60,790 nt of DNA from a virus: IMG/VR virus record IMGVR_UViG_3300044984_001645, positions 1 through 60,790 of that record. The stretch is one strand, 5' to 3'. This document shows positions 18,670-27,832 of the stretch, piece after piece; the stretch's first letter is position 1, and every line of letters starts with the position of its first letter. Under the pieces are notes generated by a model. The model was not told where the DNA came from and did not search any database. It saw only the letters and a program-made list of their open reading frames with translations. A program made the translations under genes and the position numbers.

Positions 18670-19602
18670 ATGCTAGTAGTAGATAAAAGAAAAGGCGACC
18701 ATATGCCTATTCATGAGGTTATTCCAACACCAAGTATCGGTTTGAATCGTGCGCTTGGGGGAGGGCTTAACTCAGGGGCAACCCATTTGTTCTGGGGAAC
18801 ACCATCAGTTGGTAAAACAACAATGTGTTTCCGGATTCTTGCGGAAGCTCAAAGACGAGGATACCGACCAGTCATCATTGACTCGGAGTATTCTTACAAT
18901 GATCAATATGCTGCCAAGTGCGGTATCAATATTGATGATGTTGTTGTAATTCAATCAACAATTGTAGAAGAGATTATGAAGGCTCTCATTGGTTATTTGA
19001 ATAACGATGTTGAGAAGCACATCTTTTTGTTTGACTCCCTGTCAAATATCATCAAAGAAGAGTTTTATGACAAGCCAGAAGGTGGTAAAGCAATGGGGCT
19101 TCAATCTCGTTCGCAGGGCTACCTTCTCCAGAAGCTTGTTAATTACCTTCACAAGGAACGGAACATCATGCTATTCGTAGCACACCAGACCGTTGATCTT
19201 AGTGGAATGTTCGCTGTGACAAAGGCGAAGATGGGTAACACAGTGCATCATAATATGCACAACATTGTAAAACTGTTCCTCTCAATGTCTCAAAAGGAAA
19301 TGGAGCGTGATGACACTCACACCATTACCTCACAGAGGGCTGTGTGGACAATTGAAAAGACAAAACAGATTCCAACTATCGGTGCGCAAGGTTATTACTA
19401 TGTTCTTCCACAAGAGGGAAAGATTGATACTGACCGGGAGCTTATTGATATTGCGGTTGAGATGGATATCATTCAACGCAGAGGTGCATGGTATTCCTAT
19501 GGCACTGAGAAGTGGAACGGAATGACAGCTATTAATTTGTCTGAAGAAGTAAGAGATGAAATTGCAACTTTGATCTTGGGTCGTGAGTTTCAAGAGGTGT
19601 AA
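18670..19602 (+). CDS. RecA-like recombinase
   Basis: 310 aa with a clear RBS (AAGGAGAAAA). Walker A is GTPSVGKTT at residues 43-51, following the IGLNRALGGGL strand typical of RecA. Walker B lies in HIFLFDSLSNI, and LFVAHQTVD ends with the catalytic-Gln type motif. It is shorter than bacterial RecA and lacks its C-terminal acidic tail, like phage UvsX-type proteins. It would catalyse strand exchange alongside the Cas4-like nuclease and RuvC-like resolvase downstream. Confidence 0.85.
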   Translation: MLVVDKRKGDHMPIHEVIPTPSIGLNRALGGGLNSGATHLFWGTPSVGKTTMCFRILAEAQRRGYRPVIIDSEYSYNDQYAAKCGINIDDVVVIQSTIVEEIMKALIGYLNNDVEKHIFLFDSLSNIIKEEFYDKPEGGKAMGLQSRSQGYLLQKLVNYLHKERNIMLFVAHQTVDLSGMFAVTKAKMGNTVHHNMHNIVKLFLSMSQKEMERDDTHTITSQRAVWTIEKTKQIPTIGAQGYYYVLPQEGKIDTDRELIDIAVEMDIIQRRGAWYSYGTEKWNGMTAINLSEEVRDEIATLILGREFQEV

Positions 19603-19603
19603 T

Positions 19604-19720
19604 GTGGTCATCTACCTTCTAGTTATCTCCGGCATTTGTGTTGGCATTATTTATAACCTAATTAAATTTTATCAAGAAATTAGGGAGACAATGGATAAAA
19701 CGGATATGGAAATTGACTGA
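19604..19720 (+). CDS. Small single-pass membrane protein
   Basis: 38 aa with a GTG start overlapping the preceding gene. A hydrophobic helix spans residues 2-20 (VIYLLVISGICVGIIYNLI), followed by a charged cytoplasmic tail. The TGATG junction couples it to the next gene. Function unknown. Confidence 0.5.
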   Translation: MVIYLLVISGICVGIIYNLIKFYQEIRETMDKTDMEID

Positions 19721-19881
19721 TGAGAAAAGAGCAAAGCACTCTTGTCCATTTCCATATGATTACTCGTGGTCTATCAAACTATGAAACACCCTGTGGCAAA
19801 ACTGGTGGTGACTATTATGTCACTCAAAACCAAAAAGAAGTAACCTGTAAATTTTGTAAGGAATACAATGAAAAGAAATGA
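19720..19881 (+). CDS. Small zinc-binding protein
   Basis: 53 aa with an ATG that overlaps the previous TGA. It contains VHFHMITRG, TPCGKTG and VTCKFC, giving His and Cys pairs that could bind one zinc. Short proteins of this kind are common between recombination genes of actinophages. Function unknown. Confidence 0.55.
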   Translation: MRKEQSTLVHFHMITRGLSNYETPCGKTGGDYYVTQNQKEVTCKFCKEYNEKK

Positions 19882-20167
19882 AAAAGAAGAAACCAAGCGT
19901 GATGGAGCCAGACCAGTCAAAAACTCTGGTCGTGGATTCCGGAAGGGCGATGCAACGATGAATGAATTTGTTGTGGATTATAAACATAATGGCAAGACAT
20001 TCACTCTCACGAGAGATGGGTGGATTAAGCTAAGAAAAGATGCTTGGAAATCAACATACAAACATCCTTGCCTAGCTGTTGTTCTAGGGGAAGACTCGGA
20101 TGTGAAGGTTGCCATCATTGAATGGCATGTGTTTAAGGAATTGATTCAAGATAGTAATTATGAATAA
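19868..20167 (+). CDS. Possible PD-(D/E)XK Holliday-junction resolvase-like protein
   Basis: 99 aa, overlapping the preceding gene by 14 bases. DGARPVKNSGRGFRKGDAT followed by FVVDYKHN resembles the R-x-SGxGxxKGD ... (V)D/ExK core of small archaeal and phage resolvases, where the Asp and DxK bind metal. The protein is shorter than Hjc. The call is tentative and rests on this motif plus the recombination-gene context. Confidence 0.45.
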   Translation: MKRNEKEETKRDGARPVKNSGRGFRKGDATMNEFVVDYKHNGKTFTLTRDGWIKLRKDAWKSTYKHPCLAVVLGEDSDVKVAIIEWHVFKELIQDSNYE

Positions 20168-20187
20168 GAGAAAGATAAATAAATAAA

Positions 20188-20814
20188 ATGCCAGAGCTTA
20201 ATGCTAATATACCAATGATTGAATGTTATGTAAGAGGCAACTTCTTAAGAGACCAGTTAGACTCTCATGATAAATACTTCCCCTGCATGATTTTTGGAGT
20301 AACGAGTATTCAAGGGAGAAGCCCCCTATTTCACTTCTTAATGGAAGACGGAGGTGTTTGGTGGAGAATGCCCATAAACGCTTTCTGTGAAAGACCGGGT
20401 GTGCCTGAAGTTGATATTCACGAACTTGTCTTGTGGAACTCTTTTAGTGCCCATGTAGCTGTTACCGAATTTCAAGCAATGAGGAATATGAGAATGGCTT
20501 ATGTTGCTCGTTCCGGAGAGTTTGTGAACGCAAAATATCTGTTCACGCTTGATTGGCATGCTCCGGATGATAACACTATAAATCTTGGGTTCAGTACGAA
20601 TCCGGGTCAACACAAGTGTGGTCATGTCATGCTTAGAGATGATGGGAACTATGCTATTCAACCAAACAATAGAGTTAGATTATTTGACCCTTCTTTCACA
20701 ACCAAGACAGGAACTCTGATTGAAAGATTTGTCAACACTAGAAAATGGGATGTTGAAGATGCAAACAAGTGGAAAACATCTGACGACAACAGGTACCATT
20801 ATGACATTGAGTGA
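20188..20814 (+). CDS. Conserved-looking hypothetical protein
   Basis: 208 aa, mixed alpha/beta, with many aromatic residues (WWRMPINAF, LVLWNSFSAHVAV). No membrane segment or known motif was seen. It lies in the recombination block and overlaps the next gene by 14 bases. No function can be assigned. Confidence 0.65.
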   Translation: MPELNANIPMIECYVRGNFLRDQLDSHDKYFPCMIFGVTSIQGRSPLFHFLMEDGGVWWRMPINAFCERPGVPEVDIHELVLWNSFSAHVAVTEFQAMRNMRMAYVARSGEFVNAKYLFTLDWHAPDDNTINLGFSTNPGQHKCGHVMLRDDGNYAIQPNNRVRLFDPSFTTKTGTLIERFVNTRKWDVEDANKWKTSDDNRYHYDIE

Positions 20815-20968
20815 TGAAAGAAAAAGATTGGTTCAGCAGTATGGACCAGAGATCGTCATTGAATGTTGCCGTGAGTGGAAAACACACTGGGGCAATGGGG
20901 CATGGGGAAAATGTGGCATCTGTAGAGATGTTCCACGATTAGTTAAAGGAAAAACATGGGATGAATAG
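20801..20968 (+). CDS. Small Cys-containing hypothetical protein
   Basis: 55 aa from ATG 20801, inside the end of the previous gene. It has CC and CGIC cysteines with a Trp-rich centre (HWGNGAWGKCGIC), which could form a small metal site. No family recognised. Confidence 0.5.
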   Translation: MTLSDERKRLVQQYGPEIVIECCREWKTHWGNGAWGKCGICRDVPRLVKGKTWDE

Positions 20969-20979
20969 GAGAATAGAAA

Positions 20980-21294
20980 ATGGCTGACATCATGGTAGAC
21001 CCAGATTGGCTCGCTGAGCAGATGGGTGATAAAGCACAAGAATTTATTGAATGTATGAGGATTGTTCAAGACATTATTGATAATCCTCAGAATTATGTAG
21101 GAATGCAAGCTATTAAGTATTTAAATGTACTTTCTGGCTATAGAACAATGATGATTATTAAATCACAAGCATTCAAGAGAAGATCAAGTATTATGTCCGA
21201 ACAAGATAAGTTCGTTAATGATATCTGGAAAACAATGTACGAAGCGTTATTAGAAAATATCAATGCGTTAAAAATTGCTGCAAAAGGAGCATAA
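20980..21294 (+). CDS. Helical hypothetical protein
   Basis: 104 aa, almost entirely helical by composition, ending directly at the start of the Cas4-like nuclease gene (stop and ATG adjacent). An RBS (AGGAGAATAG) precedes it. The close coupling suggests a partner or chaperone of the nuclease; inference only. Confidence 0.65.
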   Translation: MADIMVDPDWLAEQMGDKAQEFIECMRIVQDIIDNPQNYVGMQAIKYLNVLSGYRTMMIIKSQAFKRRSSIMSEQDKFVNDIWKTMYEALLENINALKIAAKGA

Positions 21295-22044
21295 ATGTTA
21301 AAAGCATTACAACAACTAAAGAGTCCAAAAGAACCGATTAATAAGGAAGATTTGGTTGAAAAGCTTCTTAATGACGCTATTGATGATCATCTTGCACTAA
21401 GAAACAAACCGGAATTTAAAAAGGTAGGCGGGTTCCACCCAAGTTATACAAACCAATGCGCTAGGTATTGGCATTACTTGTTTGAGGGTCAAGAGGTTAC
21501 ACCTTCGTTTAGGTCACAGACTTACCGTATCTTTGATAATGGTCATGCTGTCCATGAGCGCCTGTATAGCTATTTGCGTGAGATGGGTATCCTTGTAGCA
21601 GAAGAGATTCCGGTGAAGCACTCAGACCCTCCCATTGAGGGCACAGCGGATGGAATCATTGACTGGTACGGTCACAAGTTGATTGAATTGAAGTCAATCA
21701 GTGCCGAGGGATTCCAATATCGTCAGTTCCATAATAAACCAAAAGATGATCATTATCGTCAGGCTCAAATCTATATGAGGTGTTTAGACCTTCCAAGTGG
21801 TTATGTTATTTATGAAAATAAGAACAATCAGGAGATATTACCTATCTTTATTGAGCGTGACGATGTTTTTATTGATAAACTGTTTACTAAGTATAATAAA
21901 ATTTATACTAACTTCCTTGAGGGGGAGCTACCCAAACAACCGTATAAGAGGTCATCAGCGAAATGCGCTCAGTGTGACCTTGCTGCCATGTGTTGGGGTG
22001 AAGGAGAATTTAGCAAAACTACTGAGGTTGAAGAACCTTTCTAA
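21295..22044 (+). CDS. Cas4/RecB-like PD-(D/E)XK exonuclease with Fe-S cysteines
   Basis: 249 aa. The nuclease core is GTADGIID with D119 and IELKS with E131 and K133, followed by the QAQIYM helix (Q motif). Four cysteines in the Cas4/AddB arrangement flank it: C55, then C224, C227 and C233 (CAQCDLAAMC). In that family they hold a [4Fe-4S] cluster. No CRISPR array or cas gene is nearby, so it most likely resects DNA ends for recombination or packaging with the RecA-like protein. Confidence 0.85.
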   Translation: MLKALQQLKSPKEPINKEDLVEKLLNDAIDDHLALRNKPEFKKVGGFHPSYTNQCARYWHYLFEGQEVTPSFRSQTYRIFDNGHAVHERLYSYLREMGILVAEEIPVKHSDPPIEGTADGIIDWYGHKLIELKSISAEGFQYRQFHNKPKDDHYRQAQIYMRCLDLPSGYVIYENKNNQEILPIFIERDDVFIDKLFTKYNKIYTNFLEGELPKQPYKRSSAKCAQCDLAAMCWGEGEFSKTTEVEEPF

Positions 22045-22064
22045 GGTATTGCTATGAAAAAAAG

Positions 22065-22379
22065 ATGTTCAATGAAGAGAAGAGAGTTTGCTCAAACGGT
22101 GACTGCAAGAAACAATTCGTAGCTAAAGTTTATAACGCTACCTATTGCAGTCCGGAATGTAGAAAGATTATAACCAATAAAAAACTATTGGAATCTTATC
22201 ATACAAAAAAGGCTAATAAGCATAAGAAAAGAATCTGTAAAACAAAAGACTGCACAACAATACTTTCTACTTATAATAAAGAAGATATATGTGAAGCCTG
22301 TAAAGAAGAAAGGTATGTTCAAAGGTTAGTGTCGTGGGGTTGGGATGAAGAAAAGATTCGCAAGGATCAGAAGCAATGA
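22065..22379 (+). CDS. Zinc-ribbon protein
   Basis: 104 aa. Two zinc sites are visible: CSNGDC ... YCSPEC near the N-terminus and CKTKDC ... CEAC further on, separated by a basic Lys-rich linker. Such a double ribbon suggests nucleic-acid binding. It overlaps the RuvC-like gene by 4 bases, hinting at a joint role in junction processing. Confidence 0.7.
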   Translation: MFNEEKRVCSNGDCKKQFVAKVYNATYCSPECRKIITNKKLLESYHTKKANKHKKRICKTKDCTTILSTYNKEDICEACKEERYVQRLVSWGWDEEKIRKDQKQ

Positions 22380-22960
22380 GTCTCAATTATTTAAAGAAAG
22401 AGAAGGTCAATACCGTACTGGCTATTGACCCGGCTTCTCACTCACTAGCTTGGTGCATCATGCAAAGAATTGACGGTGAGTTAGTTATTGTTAAGTCAGA
22501 CAAGCTTTCCTTCATGAAGAATTCTACGATTGAAGACAAGTTCAGTCAAATTAAGTTTGGGATCACAAGTATCTGTGATTTATACAAGCCCGATGTCTGC
22601 GTCATTGAGCAGTCTGTTTATATTCAGAACTTTCAGACAAGCCGTTTACTTTCTTACATCATTGGCTTCACTTGGGGAATGGCATCCTTCACCTGTAAAA
22701 GAGTGATGGATGTCAGTCCTCTCGTATGGAGAAGCGGTGTTGGATATAAAAATCTAACAGGTAAAGATAAAGATGCCTTAAAAGAAAACGGGCAAAAAAA
22801 GAATATTGAACTTAAAAAGAAAGAAGAAAGAAAACGCAGAGTCCGTGTTATAATTGAAGAATATTTCAACGATGATGACCTTGACCTCGGTGACGATGAC
22901 ATTGTTGACGCTGTTGGAATAGCTATTTGGTATTGGAAAGTGGTTAACCCGGATGACTGA
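22376..22960 (+). CDS. RuvC-like Holliday-junction resolvase
   Basis: 194 aa. RNase H-fold motifs: VLAIDPASHSLAW with D18, VCVIEQSVY with E78, and DDDIVDAVGIAIW with the last acidic pair. A Lys/Arg-rich helix lies before the third motif, where RuvC contacts DNA. It would resolve recombination or replication junctions before packaging. Confidence 0.83.
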   Translation: MSLNYLKKEKVNTVLAIDPASHSLAWCIMQRIDGELVIVKSDKLSFMKNSTIEDKFSQIKFGITSICDLYKPDVCVIEQSVYIQNFQTSRLLSYIIGFTWGMASFTCKRVMDVSPLVWRSGVGYKNLTGKDKDALKENGQKKNIELKKKEERKRRVRVIIEEYFNDDDLDLGDDDIVDAVGIAIWYWKVVNPDD

Positions 22961-23246
22961 TGTTTATAAAGACAAAGCTTGGTTGTACGAACACTATGTT
23001 CAAAAACGAATGAACTTAACAGATATTTGCAAGGTTTTAAAACAATCTTATAATATCGAAGTAACACCGCAAGCAGTTTATAACTGGTGCAAAAAATATG
23101 ACCTCCTCAGATTTCGAGGCAAAGGTCGCAATCTTTCTTCAACAACATTGCGGAGACCAAAATCTCCTTTGCAAGAACAAGTTGAGAAAAGAAGAAGAGA
23201 ACAACAAAAAGCTAACAAGCTTAGAAAGAAAGGTATGGGGCGATGA
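22953..23246 (+). CDS. Helix-turn-helix DNA-binding protein
   Basis: 97 aa, overlapping the RuvC-like gene by 8 bases. DKAWLYEHYVQKRMNLTDIC and TPQAVYNWCKKYDL form a Hin/resolvase-like HTH, followed by a strongly basic tail. This domain type often accompanies homing nucleases or acts as a regulator. Confidence 0.65.
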   Translation: MTDVYKDKAWLYEHYVQKRMNLTDICKVLKQSYNIEVTPQAVYNWCKKYDLLRFRGKGRNLSSTTLRRPKSPLQEQVEKRRREQQKANKLRKKGMGR

Positions 23247-23998
23247 AAAGAAGCGTCACTATTAAAGATATTGTCAATTTTGCTAGATTGGATATGATCT
23301 ATAACCAAATTCGCATTATTGAGGCTAAACAGAATGAAACACCGTCAAAGTGTCTTGGTTCAGGGAAGTGTTGCAAGATTGGTCTTGTCATTCCCATGTT
23401 TGAATGTGCAAACATTGCTTACAACCTTACTCAGCAATACTACTTAACTCTTGAAGACAAGGGTGAAAGCGCTGCTAAAGAGTGGATGGCTGATGTCGTG
23501 AACTCTCTTAAACAAGCGATGTATGACGAAACATGGAAGTCCGGTGGAGAATCTGAAAAGCATTGTGCTTTCTACAAAGGGGGCTGCACAGTCTATGGGT
23601 TTAGACCGTTCGTGTGTCGTTCTTTCGGGACAATAACACCTGTTGATGATTTCTGTCCACGAGAAAGAAATGCTTATGGAAATATTGATTTCTATGCGGG
23701 GAAGCCTGTGCAGAAAATTGTTAAGGAATTTCAAGACATTATCAGAGAGTATGCATCAGACAAGCATGAAAACTACGATATGACCTTGTACATGCCTCTG
23801 GGAGTCCTTAGCTTCTTGCTTCAACCAGAAGAACTTACCGAACTAGCCAAAGACACCGACCCAAGATTCTGGATTGGTACATCTGGTTGGTACAACTATC
23901 GTGTTGAGTTTACAAAACAACATGGATATTCTATTGAAGAATTAGAAGCTGCTGCTGGTGAGGGCGGTAAGCAACTTGCATTTGACCCAGAGGCTTAA
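23243..23998 (+). CDS. YkgJ-family cysteine-cluster protein
   Basis: 251 aa. CLGSGKCCKIG near residue 35 and CAFYKGGCTVYGFRPFVCRS around residue 115, with DDFCPRE after it, make up the CxxxxxCC ... C ... C pattern of the zinc/iron-chelating YkgJ family (PF03692). The biochemical role of that family is poorly known. It overlaps the preceding gene by 4 bases. Confidence 0.75.
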   Translation: MKRSVTIKDIVNFARLDMIYNQIRIIEAKQNETPSKCLGSGKCCKIGLVIPMFECANIAYNLTQQYYLTLEDKGESAAKEWMADVVNSLKQAMYDETWKSGGESEKHCAFYKGGCTVYGFRPFVCRSFGTITPVDDFCPRERNAYGNIDFYAGKPVQKIVKEFQDIIREYASDKHENYDMTLYMPLGVLSFLLQPEELTELAKDTDPRFWIGTSGWYNYRVEFTKQHGYSIEELEAAAGEGGKQLAFDPEA

Positions 23999-24004
23999 AT
24001 AAAA

Positions 24005-25072
24005 ATGGAGCTTGTATGGAATGGCACAAGTGTTGCCCAAGTCCGTAATGAAGGTTACAAGGTAGCCGAGGATGAAATCTACAATCGTCTAATCCTAATG
24101 GGTGTTGAGATAGATCGTGATTGCATCATGCCATCAGATCTCAAGCCTATGGCAGAGGTTGGTATTGGTATTCAATATCAATCAGAATGTTATGACCATG
24201 TAGGTTACGATGTTTTAATTAATAATCGACTCCCTCTTGATTACGCAATGTGTAGTGGATACAATGTTGGCTTTTCATACTGGGAAACAACACGCTTGCC
24301 CGAAGACTGGGTAAGGCGTATGAATATGATGGATGAAATCTGGACAACATCATCATGGGCTAAAGATGTATTTATAAGTTCCGGAGTTAGTGTTCCCACT
24401 TATAATTTTGATCTCGGAGTTGATTCAAGATACTTCTTTCCTGTGAAGAGGACTCTTAAATCTCAACCGTTTACCTTCCTTAGCATCGGTTCTCCATCTA
24501 CCAGAAAGAACAGTCAGCTCGCTGTTGATGCGTTTGTAAAGCTCTTTGGGGATGATGACAGATACAAGCTTCTTTATAAGAGCGTGGACTCTCCTGACGC
24601 ACGATTGTGGAACGGTAGAGGTGAGCCTTCTGCTATCAGTAATCATCCGAATATTGAAATCATTGAAGATGATGTTTCAATTGAGGAACTGGCTTCAATT
24701 TATGATCGTGCAGACTGCCTCATCTACCCCACGAGCGGTGAGGGTTGGGGAATGCTGCCTTTCCAAGCTATCGCAAAAGGTATTCCAACCATCTGCACCA
24801 ACGCTACAGCCTGCACTGAGTATGCCAGTATGTCTGTGCCTCTTGATTTTAAATGGGGAACAAACAAGATGTCCGGCATCTATGGTGAGTGTGGTGAATG
24901 GGCAGAGCCAAATTTTGATGATTTATGTGATAAAATGTTATATGTAATTAATAATTATGATGAAGTTTCTAACTTCACATATAACAATGCAGTTATCAAT
25001 CAAGATAGATGGTCTTGGGGTACTGTTGCGAAAGGCTATTACGACAGATTATGTCAGATATTGAACCAATAA
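24005..25072 (+). CDS. Glycosyltransferase (GT4-like)
   Basis: 355 aa. N-terminal FSYWETTRLPEDWV and DEIWTTSSWAKDVF resemble group-1 transferases that start by locating an acceptor. The donor-binding half has FTFLSIGSPSTRKNSQLAVD and CLIYPTSGEGWGMLPFQAIA with GIPTICTN after it. It is a distant relative of the gene at 17591. The end overlaps the terminase small-subunit gene by 22 bases. Confidence 0.83.
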   Translation: MELVWNGTSVAQVRNEGYKVAEDEIYNRLILMGVEIDRDCIMPSDLKPMAEVGIGIQYQSECYDHVGYDVLINNRLPLDYAMCSGYNVGFSYWETTRLPEDWVRRMNMMDEIWTTSSWAKDVFISSGVSVPTYNFDLGVDSRYFFPVKRTLKSQPFTFLSIGSPSTRKNSQLAVDAFVKLFGDDDRYKLLYKSVDSPDARLWNGRGEPSAISNHPNIEIIEDDVSIEELASIYDRADCLIYPTSGEGWGMLPFQAIAKGIPTICTNATACTEYASMSVPLDFKWGTNKMSGIYGECGEWAEPNFDDLCDKMLYVINNYDEVSNFTYNNAVINQDRWSWGTVAKGYYDRLCQILNQ

Positions 25073-25635
25073 AAGAAAAGACTTTATTCGATAAGATTAA
25101 AGATGTTGAAGATGCGGGGTTGATGCATGTCAAAGGTTATTCAAACCACGAGATAGCCTCGTTGATGTCAATCAAACCAGCAGAAGTCAAGGGATATATT
25201 GAAGAATACAAGAAGATTCTCAATAGAAAAGCTGACGATGACCCCTACTTCCTAGAGCGTGTCCAGTTTAATACAATCAAAGCTCTTAAAGAGTTTGATG
25301 AGTTAAGCAAGGAAGCTTGGGAGACAATCAATATTGCAACAGATCATGGGATGGTTGCAGCAAGAATCCAAGCTATAAAGCTTGCCGGAGAGCTTGCGAC
25401 AAAGAAAGCTCAGCTTCATAAGCTCATGGGCGGTAATAACTCTGACGCTGAATACATCGGTAGAATGCAAAAAGCTGAGAATGTTAACCAGATTCTCTCT
25501 AGAGTCCTCCGGGATGTTATTGCAAAGTTCCCCGAAGTAGCCGAAGAGGTTCGTAAAGAACTCGCCATTGCGTTTGAAATAATGGATGAACCAAAAGAAG
25601 ATGAAGTAATTGATGTTGAATCCCATGAACAATAA
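25051..25635 (+). CDS. Probable terminase small subunit
   Basis: 194 aa from ATG 25051. An N-terminal HTH-like segment (VKGYSNHEIASLMSIKPAEV) is followed by a long helical region with RIQAIKLAGELATKKAQLHKL and an acidic end. This layout fits phage TerS, which recognises the packaging site and forms a ring. It directly precedes the large subunit, which supports the call. Confidence 0.65.
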   Translation: MSDIEPIKEKTLFDKIKDVEDAGLMHVKGYSNHEIASLMSIKPAEVKGYIEEYKKILNRKADDDPYFLERVQFNTIKALKEFDELSKEAWETINIATDHGMVAARIQAIKLAGELATKKAQLHKLMGGNNSDAEYIGRMQKAENVNQILSRVLRDVIAKFPEVAEEVRKELAIAFEIMDEPKEDEVIDVESHEQ

Positions 25636-25640
25636 AAACA

Positions 25641-25757
25641 CTCATACAAAGAGACCTTTTTTTGACCCATTACGGCTCATAATTAGAGACCTTTTTTTGG
25701 GGCTTTACCAATATCGTCATAATTTGAGAATGGCTTTTTTGCCATTACGGGGGGTTT
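25641..25757 (+). repeat. Three tandem copies of a CATAATT element before the terminase gene
   Basis: Copies begin at about 25641, 25675 and 25713. They share the pattern CTCATAATTWGAGA, a 6-base arm, a T6-7 tract, a second arm and YTTACSG. In the third copy the arms are perfect (AATGGC, TTTTTT, GCCATT). Similar units recur near 49976, 50238, 50410 and 51066. This stretch is the only DNA between the terminase subunits, so a regulatory or packaging (cos/pac) role is possible. Confidence 0.6.
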
Positions 25758-25760
25758 TTT

Positions 25761-27500
25761 GTGTCTGATTATCTCGGCATCAACTTAAACTATGATGATT
25801 TCGATAAGTTACTTAAACAAGATGAGCTTGTTGAAACACCGGTATCAATTGAAACTTTCGTAACAGATAAGAAATATCTGGGATTACCTAGTCTATCACC
25901 TATTCAACTAGAAATCGTGCGCCATTCCACACAAATTTTAAAACTTCCAACACTGATAAAAATGTATGGTGAAGAAGCCGGTACTAAATGGTATGCCGAT
26001 TATACAGATAACGAAGTCATTTGCATGTTAGGTAAAGGATCTGGAAAAGATCACTGTGCCAGAATATCAATGGCTTACACTGTTTATCTCTTACATTGTC
26101 TTAGAGACCCACTGAACTATTATGGTAAAGCTAGAGGTGTCTATATTGACTTGCTAAACCTTGCTGTAAACGCTCAGCAAGCTCAGAGAGTGTTCTTTGA
26201 ACCATTGAAGAACTTATTACTAGGTTCACCTTATTTTAACTCTGTAGGCTTTGAGCCAAGAGTATCTGAAATCTTTTTCTTTAGTAGACCAGTAAGGTGT
26301 TTCTCTGGTCACTCTGAAAGTGAAGGATGGGAAGGTTATGAAGTAATGTCAATTATTTTGGATGAAATCTCAGCCTTTAAAACTGATGCTGAAACTAAAG
26401 GTGATCATAGATCTAAAGGTTCAGCTTCTGCTATTTATAACATGAGTAAATTATCTGTTATGTCTCGTTTCCCAGAAGTAGGTAAAGTTATTCTTCTATC
26501 CTTCCCCCGGTATAAAGGAGACTTCATTCAGCAGCGATTCTTTAACTCTAGAGAAAAGAATGAACCTAAAACTTGGTCAATTAAAGCTGCAACTTGGGAA
26601 GTAAACCCAACCATATTTAGAGAACAATTAGAGTCTGAGTATATTAGAAATCCAATTGAAGCCAGAGCCAGATTTGAATGTGAACCACCAACAATGGAAG
26701 ATGCATACTTTAGAGATGCAGATTTAGTTAGAAAAGCTTTTATGTATAGCGAAAACCCTATCAATGAAGATGGTGAATTTAAAGATTGGTTTAACAATAA
26801 AGATGGTCATGTAAGATTTATTCATATTGACCTTGGACTTAAACGAGATAGATCGGCTTTATCTATGGTCCATTGTGCCGGATTTAAAGAGGTTAAAACA
26901 TCAATGGGTATTGAAACACTTCCTGTTGTAAATGTTGACTTAATACATTCATGGCAAGCTAAACCGGGAGAAGAGATTAACTTTTCATCAGTAAGACAAA
27001 TGATTGTTGACCTATGCAGAAAGTATGATGTTGGATTAGTTACATTTGACCGTTGGCAATCTGTTGAAATGATTCAAAGCTTAAAAGCTCAGGGTATTAA
27101 TGCAAACTTCCACAGTGTCAAGAAAACTGATTATGATACCTTAATGACAACCATTTACGATACCAGACTAAGAGGTTATTGGATTGAGTTACTTGTTGAA
27201 GAAGAGCTTTTGAAGTTAAGACTATTTAATAACAATAAGATTGACCATCCCAACTCTGGGTCTAAAGACTTAGCTGATGCTCTTGCTGGTTCTGTTTTTA
27301 ACTGTATTCAGAACATGGTTATGGATACGGAAGTAGATATTGAAATTATCGGTACAGATAGAGAATATGAATACGATGATGATATGCCTGAATTTGGCAC
27401 AACTCACCTGTATAATGGTTCTACAAAAGAACTGTCATTGATGGATCAAAAGAGTTCCATTAGTGCAGATGATATAGAAGGATGGTTAGAAACCCTATGA
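25761..27500 (+). CDS. Terminase large subunit
   Basis: 579 aa with a GTG start just after the tandem repeats. The ATPase has a Walker A-like GKGSGKD at residues 91-97 and Walker B SIILDEIS with D201/E202. The nuclease half starts at IHIDLGLKRDRSAL, with a second acidic site near VTFDRW and a third at SKDLADALAG. This is the two-domain packaging motor that cuts and translocates DNA into proheads. Confidence 0.92.
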   Translation: MSDYLGINLNYDDFDKLLKQDELVETPVSIETFVTDKKYLGLPSLSPIQLEIVRHSTQILKLPTLIKMYGEEAGTKWYADYTDNEVICMLGKGSGKDHCARISMAYTVYLLHCLRDPLNYYGKARGVYIDLLNLAVNAQQAQRVFFEPLKNLLLGSPYFNSVGFEPRVSEIFFFSRPVRCFSGHSESEGWEGYEVMSIILDEISAFKTDAETKGDHRSKGSASAIYNMSKLSVMSRFPEVGKVILLSFPRYKGDFIQQRFFNSREKNEPKTWSIKAATWEVNPTIFREQLESEYIRNPIEARARFECEPPTMEDAYFRDADLVRKAFMYSENPINEDGEFKDWFNNKDGHVRFIHIDLGLKRDRSALSMVHCAGFKEVKTSMGIETLPVVNVDLIHSWQAKPGEEINFSSVRQMIVDLCRKYDVGLVTFDRWQSVEMIQSLKAQGINANFHSVKKTDYDTLMTTIYDTRLRGYWIELLVEEELLKLRLFNNNKIDHPNSGSKDLADALAGSVFNCIQNMVMDTEVDIEIIGTDREYEYDDDMPEFGTTHLYNGSTKELSLMDQKSSISADDIEGWLETL

Positions 27501-27661
27501 CAAATGAAGATACACCCAACTTCTCTCCAAGTTATGAAGAGTTGTTAAATGAATTGACCGGGATTAATTCAAGGTTAACCCTTGAGAATATTGCTCTCAA
27601 AATTACAGTAGCAAAGATGCAGGCTTTTAGTGAAGAGACTAAAACACCTCAGAAGAAGTAA
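27497..27661 (+). CDS. Small coiled-coil hypothetical protein
   Basis: 54 aa, ATG overlapping the terminase stop (ATGA). Residues 15-45 are a leucine-rich amphipathic helix. Function unknown; translational coupling to the terminase gene supports it being real. Confidence 0.5.
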   Translation: MTNEDTPNFSPSYEELLNELTGINSRLTLENIALKITVAKMQAFSEETKTPQKK

Positions 27662-27832
27662 CGGAAACAAGTCTCTTACCCATGATTTTTGGTATTAGAT
27701 CAGCTAATAAATAAATTTTAAAAAAAAGATGATTCCAAGTTGCAAGCTGGGGTTGAGGCAGATATTATTTCTATTCCAAGGGCGTAAGCCATTTAATCAG
27801 AACAAATCAAATCAACCTAATAGGAGATAAAA

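Noticed and set aside
21295-22044. Cas4 as part of a CRISPR-Cas adaptation module
   Set aside because: No cas1, cas2 or repeat array was found; the recombination-gene context fits an end-processing nuclease.
22654-23067. Long minus-strand frame opposite the RuvC-like gene
   Set aside because: It is antisense to RuvC catalytic motifs, is Ser/Phe/Leu-rich as reversed Lys-rich coding DNA typically is, and has no RBS.
25641-25757. Simple tandem terminators between the terminase genes
   Set aside because: Only the third copy has a strong stem, the T-tracts are inside the loops rather than after the stems, and similar elements occur away from gene ends.
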